64,000 nt of DNA from Lithospermum erythrorhizon (Eukaryota > Streptophyta > Magnoliopsida > Boraginales > Boraginaceae): assembly GCA_019722365.1 (NCBI GenBank), contig JADFUC010000232.1, positions 1 through 64,000 of the forward strand, read 5' to 3'. The notes beneath the pieces are model-generated. The model saw only the letters and a program-made list of their open reading frames with translations, ran no database searches and had not been told where the DNA came from. A program made the translations under genes and the position numbers. This document shows positions 23,166 through 35,969 of the stretch, piece by piece (the first letter of the stretch is position 1; each line of letters starts with the position of its first letter).

Positions 23166-25217
23166 TCATAAACTAATCATTACGGATTTTACATCCACAG
23201 TTATTTGTTCTTCATCTTGAGTGGCATTATAACTCGGATAGCTATGGGTGGCATTATAACTCGGATAGCTATACGGCCATCTTTGAGAAAGCGATGTAAA
23301 CTTCTGATGTTGAATATTTGTGAAGATTTGTCCCGCGATCCGGCATCGGCCCGGATGCACGGGCGACCCTCTGTCGGCGAGTCAATCTGATGTCTGCTGA
23401 CTTGCATGTACGGATCAAGATGTGCCTGCATGTGCATGCTCGAGGTATACGCGGCGTGGGCTACAACATTGTTATGAAATTAAGAAAATAACATGTTAGT
23501 ATATAATCATAAAAAAATATAATATAAGGTAATGAAATACGCTTTAACAACGTGACACTTCTTTGGGAATTTGAAACATTGATATCTACGTATACGGGCA
23601 TGTCCCTAGCAAAACTGGGTTATCTTTCCCAATATGAGTCCTTGGCAAATACCAACTCAGCCTTAGTGGATTTGCGGCGTTTTATTACAGCTATATGCAT
23701 GGGGACCCGTCATGTGGGTTGAACATGGTGAAATTGCATCTTAGTCCGAGGAATGTCTGAATCTCAAAACACACTTTCTTGAATATTGTGGCATTCACCT
23801 GAAGTTGGGTCACTTCTCTACTTAGCTCAGTAGGCGGCGGGATTAGTTGTACCCTCCGGAAAGCGTGGGTGCAACTCTCTCCACTTATCACGGCTTCATT
23901 GACATTTCCACAAGGCGTATGCGGCCGTGATAATATGACATGGTGGGGATGGAGGAGATGGGCCATGGGGTGTCAGCGCGACTTTGTTATGATAAATGGA
24001 AAGCGATCTAAGCCTTTTTAGACAAATGGTTATACGAAAATTTAATATAATATTTGTATACATGTTAAATTTGTCATCGATCCAATTAACTTCCGATGAA
24101 AATCAATTTGGGGTGTTCGGGTAGTGTTATCGATCCATCGTGCGACCTTTTGGTTGGCTGGCGACCCGTGTGGTACATTCGGGTCGGCCTTGAACAAAGG
24201 AGGTACTCATAGATCGACAGCACTTAATCACGAAAAACAATAATGAGATTAGTTTTTGTTAAAATATAAATAGATAATTCATTTTAATATATACATGCGG
24301 TAAGTAGAGTTATAATCCGACCATTTGCATTAAATTTCGCTCCTTAGCGCCTTTCTACTTGAGTGGTAAAGGTACGCGAGGGTACCGGCACCCCAAGCAT
24401 ATTCGCCGACTCTATCGACATGCTCCAGCAAGTCTAAGTATTGTACTGGAGTGTGCGTCCCAGATTTATCGACAAACAATGTCGTTCCCAGCAAATACCA
24501 AAGGTACGCACGAGCCTTACTAATAGGGTCCACTACGTCTGCTGAATTGGCAAATTCTTTGATGCTCTTTAATAAAGACACTCCCTCTTTTGTTCCTACG
24601 TTTAAACACGACCCTATCAAGTATTGCACGGATAGTATCGTCGTCGGCCGCGCAGGCGACCAATAATGGGGATTCGAATGGTGTGCATGGGTGCAAGTAA
24701 TTGTCGTTTAAGCCAAAAGGCATGGCTATGGAAGGTTAGTCTGCGGATGCCACGGCTCGATGGCCAAGTGACCAAAGCCGAGTTTGATGTGCAGGCGTTA
24801 TTTACGGGACATGAGGCATTAACAAGATCCGCCCCACTTTTCATTAACGAGCGGTGGCCAACGGTTTGTTCTTGGCTGTCCGCATTTGAACGACAAGGGC
24901 TCGGCTACTTGCAGAGTTAGGATCTTTTGCGGCTTTGCTAGATGACATTTGAAGCCTACTCGAGAACTTAGTTTTGAGGGCCCCAAGCATGGGCTCATTA
25001 GTGTACCGGTCATGGATTTTAGCGGAAACCTATGTTTTTGGCGCCTTCCTCGCGGGCGCGTTAGCGGGTTGAACCGGGTATGCTTCCTCGTACTCGTCAA
25101 AGGATGAACCGGGTATACTTCCTCGTACTCGTCAAAGGATGAACCGGGTTGTTGAACCGGGTCTTCCACTACTTGACCTCTTTGCCTACGGATCGGCCCG
25201 ATGTACGATCCGAACAT
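23166..25217 (-). pseudogene. Plant mobile domain (PMD/MAIN-like) pseudogene, copy B
   Basis: Start ATG at 25217 (MFGSYIGPIRRQRGQVVED). The clearest PMD core runs from about 24630 to 24330: LLKSIKEFANSADVVD, KARAYLWYLLGTTLFVDKSG, then a QYLDLLEHVDRVGEYAWG line, which is the classic PMD pattern. An AT-rich intron follows at about 24230-24320, then an exon with IYEY and a TTRTPQ line; the last exon ends PSYNATQDEEQITVDV with stop at 23166. The same exon order and end are seen in copy A on the other strand. The frame is broken: a 35-bp tandem duplication at 25076-25145 shifts it, and the core needs at least one further shift near 24620. Gene orientation relative to the control region at 29560-30185 is the same as in copy A. 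Confidence 0.7.
25076..25145. repeat. 35-bp tandem duplication inside PMD copy B
   Basis: GGGTATGCTTCCTCGTACTC and the following 15 bases (25076-25110) are repeated at 25111-25145 with one change (GTATA for GTATG). Because 35 is not a multiple of three, the two copies are read in different frames: FDEYEEVY in one and HPLTSTRKH in the other. Confidence 0.9.
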
Positions 25218-25489
25218 TCCGATTAGATTAGATTTGTCGACGATCGGCCATCTTTAATATCTTTAGTACAATCATAAGGTGAATAATTTTATCATATTAA
25301 CATTAGTTACTTCCACAGTAAACATGGAAAAAAAAGGTTCATTTGTTATTAAACAAGGGCTCACGTCGCCTACTTTATTAACAATCATTGCTAGAATTCG
25401 GTTGTTTCGTTGTCGCCGTCTCTGATTCGGTTGTTTATTACAACCATGACATTAATTCGGTTGTTTGATTTCAACTTCATGACTTTAAT

Positions 25490-25730
25490 TCGGTTTTTTT
25501 GCAATTATCATAATTTTATCATATTTTACCAATTAACATAATTTTATCATATTTTTACCAATTAACATAATTTTCATATTTTTACCAATTATCATAATTT
25601 GAACATATTTTACTCATTTTACACCAATTATCATAATTTTATCATATTTTACCAATTAACATAATTTTATCATATTTGCAATTATCATAATTTTATCATA
25701 TTTTACCAATTATCATAATTTTTTGCTTCA
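25490..25730. repeat. AT-rich tandem array, about 28-bp unit
   Basis: Unit ACCAATTATCATAATTTTAT with CATATTTT recurs about eight times with one-base variation (TTATCAT or TTAACAT). It lies about 300 bases upstream of PMD copy B, between its start and the LTR-like fragment. Confidence 0.85.
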
Positions 25731-25759
25731 ACGACAGCGAATTCGTAGCGCGAGTTAAA

Positions 25760-28640
25760 GATTAAATGACAGCCTTGTCTGGCAAAGTCGCTGGAATTGA
25801 TGGATAATGACATAAAAAGACTTCATTTGACATTAATAATCATAAAAAATACACTTTTGTCCATCGTGGTGAACTAACAACATATACAATAAAACAACGA
25901 ACAACGTAATACAAATTCATCTTAGTGATACAACTTTAGAATACCCAAGAGTCCAAAATACAACATAGGAAAGTATGACAACGGACCCCTCCGTGGAAAT
26001 ACAATACCCCGAGTCTAACAATATACAAATTGACAACAAAAGGGAAATGAGCGATGTAGGAATTTCTATGCCACCGCCTTCATCTACGATCTTCAAATGC
26101 TATAGCCTATCAATGCGACTTCTCGACAACCTGTGATCGACCTCTTAGAACCTAGGCATAAACGCCCGCCCAGCCCAGAAAGGGAGTATTTATTAAAGGC
26201 GAGTGAATACAAATACATGAGACTTGATCCCAGCGTATACATATTCATACTTATATAAATAACATATGCTTATACATCAGCGAGGCCCACAATGAATAGC
26301 AGTCCCACCTGTGACTTCGGATAGAATCCTCTTATACGATGTTACAATACTATACGCATGAGCTTATAATCATAAATAACGCATATTCATTCAAAATAGA
26401 TGCTCAAATAATACACACATGAGGAATCCGCCTCCAAATAATACACCATTGAGAATCCACCTCAAATAATACACATATGAGGAATCCGCCTCAAATATTA
26501 CACATATGAGGAATCGCCTCCACGCTGTCCGGATGGGGGCTTCGCGTCCGTCACTCCCGACCGAGGCTACGCCCCTCAATGTGCATATCACACCAAACCT
26601 CCCGAATCCACGGGGCAACCCACACAATATACTGCAGCGCCGTTAAGTCAGCCATTTCACTTGATGTATGTAAAAGCAATCGGAAACACATCGGCACACG
26701 ACCCTGCTTGGCGGCCTGACCGCTGGAAATCTCATAACATGAATCATATTACGCGCTATCCACGTGATATAAATCATAATCACTAATATGTATGATAAGA
26801 ATCATAATCTCAATTATCTCGTAATATAACCCAAAATCTCAAATTATTCGTCATATGAATCATAAATCAAAAGTTTACACATAGTATCAATCATAATCCG
26901 CCTTGTCTGGCATGTCGAGAATAATCCCGAGATATCACGTAATATATACAACATAATATATATGAAAGGTCCCATTCGTAGAGATTTGTCTTTACTTTCG
27001 AGCCCCATGATAATAATGACTCTTGGCGAGTCCTCGTCTTAGATCAGGGCACCGACTCCTATTCAAGGGAAATTATGCATTATAACACATTTTGTAGAAT
27101 AACCTCTCTTAGCATCTATATAAACCCGATTGTTATACACGTCTCACGATTCAAATTTACAACCGCCCATGATCATCTATCCCAGATTGGTATACACTTT
27201 TTAATATTCAACATAACTACATTCTGTCCTTGACCGGTAAAATCTCAATATTCGGTCATCGCCTTGTACCCCGATAATAACACTTTAAGCGCATTCTAAT
27301 CAATCCAACAATCAATTGACAACTATTAATCCAGTAAATACAACCTCCAATTCAAGCGCTAAATGCTATCACGAACTTTCCCAAACTTTCAACCCAATCT
27401 CCACATCCATATCCAAACCAATAATTCTATACCCCAAAACAAATATAATAAGAGATCCTACAACATCATATTGCAATTTAAAGTTAATTTAAGAAAATCA
27501 ACTGAAAGTCAACCCTTAACTTACACCGCTTCCCCAACCCCGATAATCGGTCGAAATCAGTAATCCATACTTTGCGATACTTTCGAGATAACATTTCTAT
27601 ACCATAATAAATTCAAGATCTAAAAGTCAACAAAATCCAAGAAAGTCAACTCTTTAAAAACTCAAGAAATATCCCAAAAGATTTGATCTTTCTTACCTAG
27701 ATATGATGAGGATGATGAGGAGAAGAAAATCCACAACTTTGTTCTTGCGTTTTAAGCGTGATCGATGAGAGAAATGGAAGAAATTTTTTGAGAAATGGAA
27801 AACATTTCGGCCATGGAGAAATAAGAAAGGTTTGGATGAGGATGGAGATAGTGGTGGTAGGTGGGACATATTTGTGGGGGAAGAAATTTAAGTTAGTTTG
27901 GTTTCGGTTAATTTTTACATAGCCCAACCCCAAATCTCAAGCGAAACCGATTTCCGTTGTGTTATTCCCGAGACATATATTACTACTCATCTCGTACTCA
28001 TCGATATATCGATGTGTGTGTGTGTGGTGTTTTATACTATCTTTGGGTCGCACAAACGAAATATACCACCAACCGACCGATTTGTTGAATTCTCCACTAC
28101 TCGACTTGAAATTTTAATTTCACCGAAATACTCCACCGAGAAACTTATATACTATCAACATAATATTAGTAGGAGCGGGTTATTTCATTACCCTTATATA
28201 AAATTTAGATCTCGAAATTTACTTAAGACTTTCAGATTTTCTTATCGTCCCCACCAAGCCTTTCAATGTTAACAACATTATGAATGCAAACATCTTGTCG
28301 CGATCACGTTTTCCCCGACATAGTCATTGACTTCGAGGAGATCGTGTCTTGCCTCGTAAATACATTCGCAGCGTACCACGAATATTACTTGTTATATTTG
28401 GATATTATACAATCTAATCATATCATAATCATTACTCGTCATACGACCCGCTCTGATGTCGTCCTAAGTATCGTAATACGCTGACACCCACAACTTATAT
28501 TTTATCATGTTATTAATATCATAAATCAACCATCAATAATACCACTCAAAATCAATACCCATATCACCGATATCAGTCGTATCCGCTCATAATTCGTGTC
28601 ATCATATCACCTCGTTATTGACTATCAGATTCATTAATGT
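25760..28640. mobile_element. Ty3-type LTR-like fragment, copy B
   Basis: No coding sequence is seen. Ordered blocks match copies A and C in the same orientation: ATTATGCATTATAACACATT near 27075, GTTATACACGTCTCACGATT near 27132, AAGTCAAC-rich DNA at 27490-27660, then a purine-rich stretch near 27700-27860. It separates PMD copy B from its presumed control region at 29560-30185, so it most likely inserted into the MULE. The outer borders are estimates. Confidence 0.5.
26394..26525. repeat. Tandem array, about 30-bp unit, in LTR-like fragment B
   Basis: About five units of CAAATAATACACATATGAGG followed by AATCCGCCT. A few units have lost one or two bases. Confidence 0.8.
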
Positions 28641-29379
28641 GCAAGTAAATTCTCTTATCAAAACCATTTCGTCAAATTATTTATTGCGATTATCTTGGCA
28701 TCCATTATAGAAGTAAATACACTGAGTTCCCATTACAACTTGACATATAATACATGACCGATAACCCCACCATTTCGTAATGCTCCCACATATATACCTT
28801 TTAAAACACCACTTCATAGTATAGTTATATCCACCTTAACAAACATGCACATATAATCCACCCAGGTATGTATATATAGCGTCACGTCGCCGATGCTGAT
28901 ACATTACCCATTACACTTCATACGCGTTCATTTACCATTCCATTACCATCCTTGATTTCATCATCGTATAGAGTCAACATCGTGTTTTCCCCCTTGCACC
29001 TTTCATTTCATTTTTATATCGACACGCATGGAGTACCATAATATCTTAACCATAGGAGATTTATCGTTATCTCATTGGTAGCCGATTTGGGCGAATTAAA
29101 ATTGAACTTTGACATAATTTCCCAAGTTCGATTTGTCTATTAAAATACTACATTAATATTAAATTTTTAAGAATTCAATTAACTATTTAATAAAATGAAT
29201 TATTAATTAAAATAAAGTCAACTAAAATAAAATACTACCGTACCGTAATGAGAATTGTAGCTTTGAACTGTTTAAGATTCTTTTAGGCATATCCTGTTTC
29301 AAATAAAATACTACCGTACCGTAAGATTCTTTTAGGCATGGTTTCAAATGAATTTACGTATTTGACGGAACATGTTTTC
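28641..29379. other. Unassigned AT-rich sequence
   Basis: No gene is recognised. It contains a duplicated phrase AAATAAAATACTACCGTACC at about 29221 and 29300, suggesting a small tandem duplication, followed by a TATA-like CTATATATAGC at 29391-29401. It may belong to the MULE copy B internal region. Confidence 0.35.
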
Positions 29380-29978
29380 TCCATTTTGCCTATATATAGC
29401 AAACCCGATTTGAACTCCCAACACTGCAAAACTAAATCAATTACTACAATATATTATTTACTCGATCAAATTAGATCGGTTATACTACATACGTTTTATT
29501 GACAATGAATGGATAGCACAATGTGTTGAAACAATCATGCAGAAAATTCGCTTGTTCTTGTGCTCTTATGGGCGGAATCATTTGTTTTTAACAAACAATG
29601 GCAGAATTCGTTTGTTATGAAATAAACATGGGAATAATTTATTTGAATGTACTCGATATACGTGAAAGTTGTGTTGTCAAATCAAGTAATTTTTTTGAAA
29701 CAAATTGTATTATATGTGGAAGAAGCAAATTATATTAGAGCTTGTAAGTAAACAAGCGAATTAGGTTGATGGTTTTTTTCTTGCAATCATGGTACAAATT
29801 CGCTTGTTTTGTACCAAACAAGGGAAAAACTTGCTTGTTTTATAGCAAACATGGAACAAATTTGCTTGAAATAATTCGATTTGCGTGAACATGTATAGTC
29901 ACATCATGAACGTGAATCATGTCCTTGTTTTGCGTGAACGTAGTAAACGTGAACATATCGATTTGCAGAATGTAAAGT

Positions 29979-29992
29979 AGTAAACGTTTACT
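29979..29992. promoter_or_regulatory. Conserved 14-bp palindrome, copy B
   Basis: AGTAAACGTTTACT, a perfect palindrome, 46 bases upstream of the TATA box at 30039. It is identical to the one at 1651-1664. A half-related GTAGTAAACGTGAAC lies at 29938-29954. Confidence 0.5.
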
Positions 29993-30038
29993 ATAATTAT
30001 CGATTTGAAAATTGTAAAAACGTTGGTTGTGCTTAACC

Positions 30039-30046
30039 TATAAATA
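30039..30046 (+). promoter_or_regulatory. TATA box of MULE transposase, copy B
   Basis: TATAAATA within CCTATAAATAGCAG. Removing the copia insertion puts it about 160 bases upstream of the transposase ATG at 36996, as in copy A. The insertion now separates promoter and gene by almost 7 kb. Confidence 0.6.
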
Positions 30047-30187
30047 GCAGTGAAAACAACAAGGAATTATGCGATAAAATTAAATATATTACACTACATT
30101 ATATTATTATACTATCAAATTAAATTAGTTATTACTAAATCATATTATTATACTATCAAATTAAATTAGTTAGTATACTACTTACAT

Positions 30188-31187
30188 TCCCAAATCAATG
30201 AGAATTGATTCCATTTATTATGCTTCCGTTAAACAATTGTGTATCAATTCATTTAGCGAGTTGGGTTAAATGTGATTATCGAACTTAGTGTTCAACTTAG
30301 TAATTGTATATTGCTACGTAGGTTCGTGATAATTTAATTGGTTATGGCCGGTGCTAGATACTTACTCGTTAATTCGTTATAATAATAGTAATTGGTCAAT
30401 TATTATTATTATACAACACTATTATCTGAGCCTAGAAGGTTACACACATACAGTGAAATTTGAGTTACATTTCATGTATGAGGGATAAGAAGGCTGTATA
30501 ATTCGGAAATGTATTTCTCGATTACAAGGGGTTACACATTTTATGTAGGAGCTCTATCGATTGAACAAATAGAATCAATTAAATAAGTTATTTAATTGGA
30601 TTCGAATAATTACAATATTTATCAATAAATTGAAAGATTATTGATATTGACTCACTTACTATTTAATTAAGCTAATTAAATAGTTCCAACTTCATTAACA
30701 ACTTCGTTAATGCTTGGTAATAGAGTAAAAGCGAGTATTATCTTACTTGGGTTGCTTACTCCGGGCTTGTTTTAACCTAGCCCTATATAAGCAAACTTTA
30801 GGAGTTTTCATGACACAACAAGTGCAGAAAAATCTTTTCATCAAAACCTAAGTAGCCGCCCCCGCTTTGGCGAAAATTCTCCAAAATTTTGCAGGGGTTT
30901 TTTGGTTTTGTTCGGCGCTTTGTTCTTAGCATCATCGGTTCTTGATTCAACCTCTCCTGGTGTGGACCAACTAGAGATATCATACGATTGATATTACAAC
31001 AAGGAGCTGAAGGGAAGTTGTGAATTTGAAGCGTGTGGATTTTGGTGGAATTTACTCATTGCTGGCTTGTAAATTTTCTGTTCACTCATTGCTTAATTAT
31101 ATGTATTTGTTGAATAATGTAGTATGCACTTTTAAGATCTGGGGTATGGTTGTATTTATACTCATATATCCATAGTATTTTCCATCG
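30188..31187 (+). repeat. 5' LTR of copia element
   Basis: It begins near AAATCAATGAGAATTGATTC and ends CATAGTATTTTCCATC. It aligns with 35970-36976 along its full length, with many one- to three-base indels. TATATAA at 30784-30790 within GCCCTATATAAGCAAACTTT is the likely promoter; the same string recurs at 36561-36567. Confidence 0.8.
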
Positions 31188-33399
31188 ATGGCATCATGGG
31201 CAGATTAAAGTTGATTTACATTATTTATTTTATGCTTGTGTTGTTTTTATCAATTGTATTTGATTAATTCTTGTTCATATATTTACTTGATAAATATATG
31301 ATGTTAATAAATCACCATGTTCTTGATTATTGAACATTTTGTTACAAGTTTATGATGATATATCATCATATTTTGTTAACATGGATTTTGTTTCATAAAT
31401 TAAAAGGGCGATTTAATTGGTTTGTTTTCAAAACGGTTTTGTAAAACGTGTTTGGCGTGAGTAAAATTTTGTAAAATTACAAAATAAATTTTTACGGAAC
31501 CCGGATAGCACATAGAGGTCTCCATTAAATTTTATAATTTTTGCATTTTTCTAAGAAGTTCCTCAAAACAATTTTTTGAATTTCTGCTTGTTTGTTTAAT
31601 TAATAATTAAATATGAAAATTTATTTTAATGAGCGACCCGATTAGGATTTGTTCAAGAAAATTATGAAGTTTAACTTGTTCGAATTTCATAAATTTTTGA
31701 AAATTTTAAAGGCTCCAAAATGATTTTACAAGGCCCAATTAAATTAAATTTGAAAAACCGAGTTAAATATGGAATTATTACCATAAATCGGCCGACCGAC
31801 TTGGCGACCACGTAGAATGCGTCGGTCGGATCGGGCCTGGCCTGGTACCAAATAACTGACGAGACGGCGACCTACGCGGCGTCACGGCGTGTCGTGATCG
31901 GCGATAAATAATCCATCGTCCGAGCCCATTATGATGCGTGCCTAATTTGAAAACCCTAATTCGAATTTATTCGCATTTTTTGGTTTCCTAAAATTATGAG
32001 ACTAGTTATATTTCGGTTTTATTGATTATTTGTCATTTAATCACCCTAATTGATCGTAATTAATTATGTGATGACAATTAATTAATTTCCTTTATATTAT
32101 ATCTTTTAAATTAATTTAAAGTGATATAACAATTATAGTAACACAATTTCACTACTTAATATATTTTTAGAATATATTTGCTTTGATAAATATTTTCTGA
32201 TATGTATATGATTAATAATTATTGGTAATAATTATTAATTGACATAATATGATAATTGAGTTTATATTAATTAATTTTAATATGTGTAATTATAGATTAA
32301 TTAATTTGATAATTAAACATGCATTTTCCCGATTCCATTTAAAATATTTTATTAAGTTCATTTATATGATTTTAATAAAGTGTCTATATTTTTGTAATAG
32401 TGATTGGAATGGAGGTATATAGATATAGCCCGTTTATTTATTTTTTCGGTCTGCCGAACCGTAGTGTTGTAAACTGACGCCCAAGTCATTTTTTCTTGTA
32501 TTTATTTATTTATTGTTTTACCAACGAGAAGCAATTTGTCTAAGATGGAGTTAGTATATAAATATTGTAACAAGTGAAGATATTGAAGATCATTTCACGG
32601 TGGTGGTACTTGGTGGACTCGGTTGGATCCAGAAGTACAAGATACAAGAATTATGACTTATGTTAGTATTTGATAAATACTTGTAATAGGTTCTAGGGGC
32701 CATATCGTATATCTCTTAAATATGCATTACTTGTTTTATTTTTTATGTTGCATGTATTGCTTGATTATGTGCTAGTATGGATGAGTAAATGAAAACAAAG
32801 TAATAATGTCTCACCAATTTGAAATTTAAGCAAAGTATCAAGCCAATTTTTAGGAATTGGCCGCGTCAGATTGCATCAATTGGGCTACCGTGATGGTGTT
32901 ACAATGTTGCATTTGATATGACAATGGATCATATTGAAGTGATTTCCAGTAACGTTGTAGGCTTTCGGATAGTCGATCAGTAACACTTTGGTTTTTAATT
33001 GGTATGCTTAACCGGTTTTCGGAGATACAAATGTTGGGTAGCATCTTGTAAGAGATGCTAGTGACCACAAGAGTTATGTAGTTTTTACATAATTGGTTGA
33101 CAACCTACTATTATAATTGGATTCAAAATGTATGCAGTGTTTGCCGTTTGAATTTAAGTATAATAGATCTTGATACTAATATATTTAGAGTAGTTGAAGT
33201 ATTAGTATTTACTTTACAATTTGTTGTAAGTGTTTTTAGCATGATAGTTTCTTGAGTGCATTATTTTTATTTACTTATTCTTGCTTAAAATTTAATATGG
33301 CTACCACTATTGCTACCCTAGAACTACATTAACTACATTAACTTCATTTGCGTGTACATGAAACTACATTAACTCATTGGAGTGTATGATGGTACAAAT

Positions 33400-34000
33400 T
33401 TTGAGGCCGTGGTCTCGTGAGTTGAAAGAGTTGTCTTGAGTTGCACGCGGGATTAGATCACGTCTTGTATAAAGGGGAATTCCTATAGACCCTCGAGGAC
33501 AACGTGTATGCACGGAAGGAATATGAGTTGCATAAGAAGGACTCTCTAAATGCGAAGTGTCTTATGCTTACTCGGATGGAGCCGAAGTTTCAGGCTCTAT
33601 ATGATGAGTATCACGTATATGACATCTATCAGAAGCTCTTGAGTGAATCGAAGGAGCGTGCAGAATATGAGAAATACGAAACTTTTAGGCTGCTCTCATT
33701 ATTGCGAGCCGAGCTCGGCGATTCGGTGCGCACTTGAGGTGATGGATCTGGCCAAGCGGTGCAGATCCTTCCAAGATGCAGAATAAGCTGAGTTAGAGTT
33801 CTTTATCACCATGAGATGCGCTTTTGGTCGATATACAGGTACATCAAAGGCTATAAGCGGTACAAGGTCGATCGAGCCCTCGCCAAGATTCATAAACAAA
33901 TAACCATTCTTTGATGCTAATGAATTTTTTGGATATGAACAAGAGAGGTCTTCGACACTTCTCACGTAGTTGCCTCACAGGCGTGGCGTCGCAAGGCGAG
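33400..34000 (+). pseudogene. copia gag remnant
   Basis: An open stretch at 33504-33737 includes YARKEYELHKKDSLNAKCLM and SKERAEYEKYETFRLLSLL, the pattern of plant copia gag (UBN2-type: KKDxLDAKCxML, ERYETVKxLxxCKL). The frame breaks on both sides. Confidence 0.65.
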
Positions 34001-34099
34001 GAAAGGGCAAGTGTCTCTGCCGAGATGACATCGGCACTATTCTTGAGCTTCGAGGGTCCGCTTTGGAAGCGGCACATGGAAATTCAACCGAGATAGGAA

Positions 34100-34570
34100 A
34101 AATGGTTTTAAAAAACACAGCCTAAAGGTTTGTATGTTATTGAAGTTTGTACAACTAATTCTATACCGTGGGTGCTAGACACCGGTTGTGGTTCTCATAT
34201 TTATTAAGTAATATGCAAGAACTCAAGTCAAAAGTAGAAGACTCGAGCAGGGGGGAAATGGATCTGCGTGTGTGGGAAATGGCGCGAAGGTTGCGGCCCT
34301 TGCCGGTAGGATCCGTTAGTTTTAGAACCTTGGCGGGCCTTGTTTTGAACTTATCTCCGGTTTACTATGTACACACCGGAATTTGCGGGGAATATTATTT
34401 TCTATTACATTTTGAATAATGATGGTTTTTCATTTTCAATAGATTCACAGAACAATTTAGGATGCTGAGATAGGGTAGTATTTGGTACACCGCCTCCGCG
34501 AAATGGTCTATACGTTTTAGACATGAATAATGAGTCATATAACATAAACTTAAAGCGAGAATAAAGCTAA
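34100..34570 (+). pseudogene. copia protease and pre-integrase remnant
   Basis: Broken frames include KGLYVIEVCTTNSIPWVLDT followed by GCGSHI, the aspartic protease neighbourhood of copia polyproteins (D-T-G-C/A). After that come GLVLNLSPVYYV and a segment YVLDMNNESYNINLKRE typical of the region just before integrase. The sequence then jumps at about 34563 to the RNase H end of the polyprotein. Confidence 0.6.
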
Positions 34571-35110
34571 TCGGGTGAAAGCACGGAGTTGCGATGAAGT
34601 GCATCTTGAAATATCTGAGAAGAACTAAAGATGATTTCTTGGTATATATGGTGGAGATGAAGATTTAAGCGATTGATAAGGGTACACCGGCGCCGGGTTT
34701 TTCAAAGCGCGAGAGGCGACTATCGTTCGATGCAGGTATGTATTTTTCTCAACGGTGGGGTAATATCTTGGAGGATTTCTTGTTCTTGGTGTACCGAGAA
34801 TGCGAGTATATCGCGGCGTCAGGCCGACTAAAGCATATTGGATAAAGTTAGTGACCGAACTTGGTGTAGTACCTAGCATTGAGGGACCGGTGGGATTTGC
34901 TTTGTGACAATGTGCAGGCTGATAGCTGAAGCTAAGGGAACCCGAGCACATCCTGAGTCAAGCATGTACTCGAGAGGGAAATATACTGATTAGAGGCCAA
35001 TGGCAGTAGAGGTGATGTCAAAGTATGTAAAGTAAACGAGGGAAATTGTCGGCGACCTTGCTAAACCGCTAAAGTCGAGGCAAAACATGATGGCATTACA
35101 GCGAACATAG
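34571..35110 (+). pseudogene. copia RNase H remnant
   Basis: Broken frames read KCILKYLRRTKDDFLVYM, LNGGVISW, AEYIAASEAAKEA-like DNA at about 34800-34850, TELGVVPSIEGPVGF, and a TKPL-like stretch near 35060. This is the typical C-terminal order of Ty1/copia RNase H. Confidence 0.6.
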
Positions 35111-35969
35111 GTCTTAGGCAGATGTCGCGGTGGGTGTTAGGTTAAGTGGGAAGTCGGTATGTATCTATTGTGTTATGTGAACAAATATTTGAATATTCTT
35201 GCTTCTTATATTTTAATATATTTGTTTGCTATGTGTATATATTTAAATTTACACTTTATAATACATGTAGTGTATCTACGATGAGTGAGTTAAATCCACT
35301 AGGTTAGTCTATGTTTTCTAGAGGAGTAACATGAAGCATTAATTACACCTCTTCAAGCCTAAAAACATAGGATAGACAAAGGCCGGTCAGATGCTGATAG
35401 TTAGGGCGTGACATCATATACTTGACTAACATGGTGTTTTTGATTAGTGATCAGCATTGATCACGTTAAGGCTGAGGACTAGATCAATACAGAGTGGGGG
35501 CTGCCGGAATGCGGTGGTAGAGGTGGTATGACCGAAGCAATTCATAGAAGATATGTATATCTATGTCCTATGACATTTGTTTAGAATTTTAGGTTGGTGA
35601 TTCTTAGACCTACGATATATGACTACTCTCGTGTTATCTGAAGCTACATGCTTTTGTCTTATGACCCAGGCAAATGCGCCTTAAGCGGAGGGCCTAGCGG
35701 CATATGTTGGGTCGCCCCGGTGAGGTGTAGCGATAGATGTTGATATATTGGGAGGATTTGTCGTCCTTGATATACAAGGGCGATCTCAGGCACTCTCACC
35801 GCAGTTAGTCTTGATTGGTTTATGGGGCCTTGGCCAAATCTTGTCGATTCGTACTCGAGTAAAAGAAAGTTGTGGGTGTTCCGCTGACACCTTGCTTCTT
35901 ATGGTTAGCCTACGACTAGGGCCCGCGTGATAAAGGAATTGTAAGATAATCGTCAAGGGCAAGTGGAAG

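Larger units (their letters stand above)
29380..30187. other. MULE internal control region, copy B
   Basis: This is the inverted match of 1448-2420. Shared landmarks are a GAAGCAAATTATATTAGAGC block followed by TTGTAAGTAAACAAGCGAATTAG near 29724-29765, the palindrome at 29979-29992, the TATA box at 30039-30046 and the ATGCGATAAAATTAAATAT block at about 30068. It continues beyond the copia insertion at 36984. It is rich in copies of AATTCGCTTG and near variants (for example about 29547 and 29795). Confidence 0.65.
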
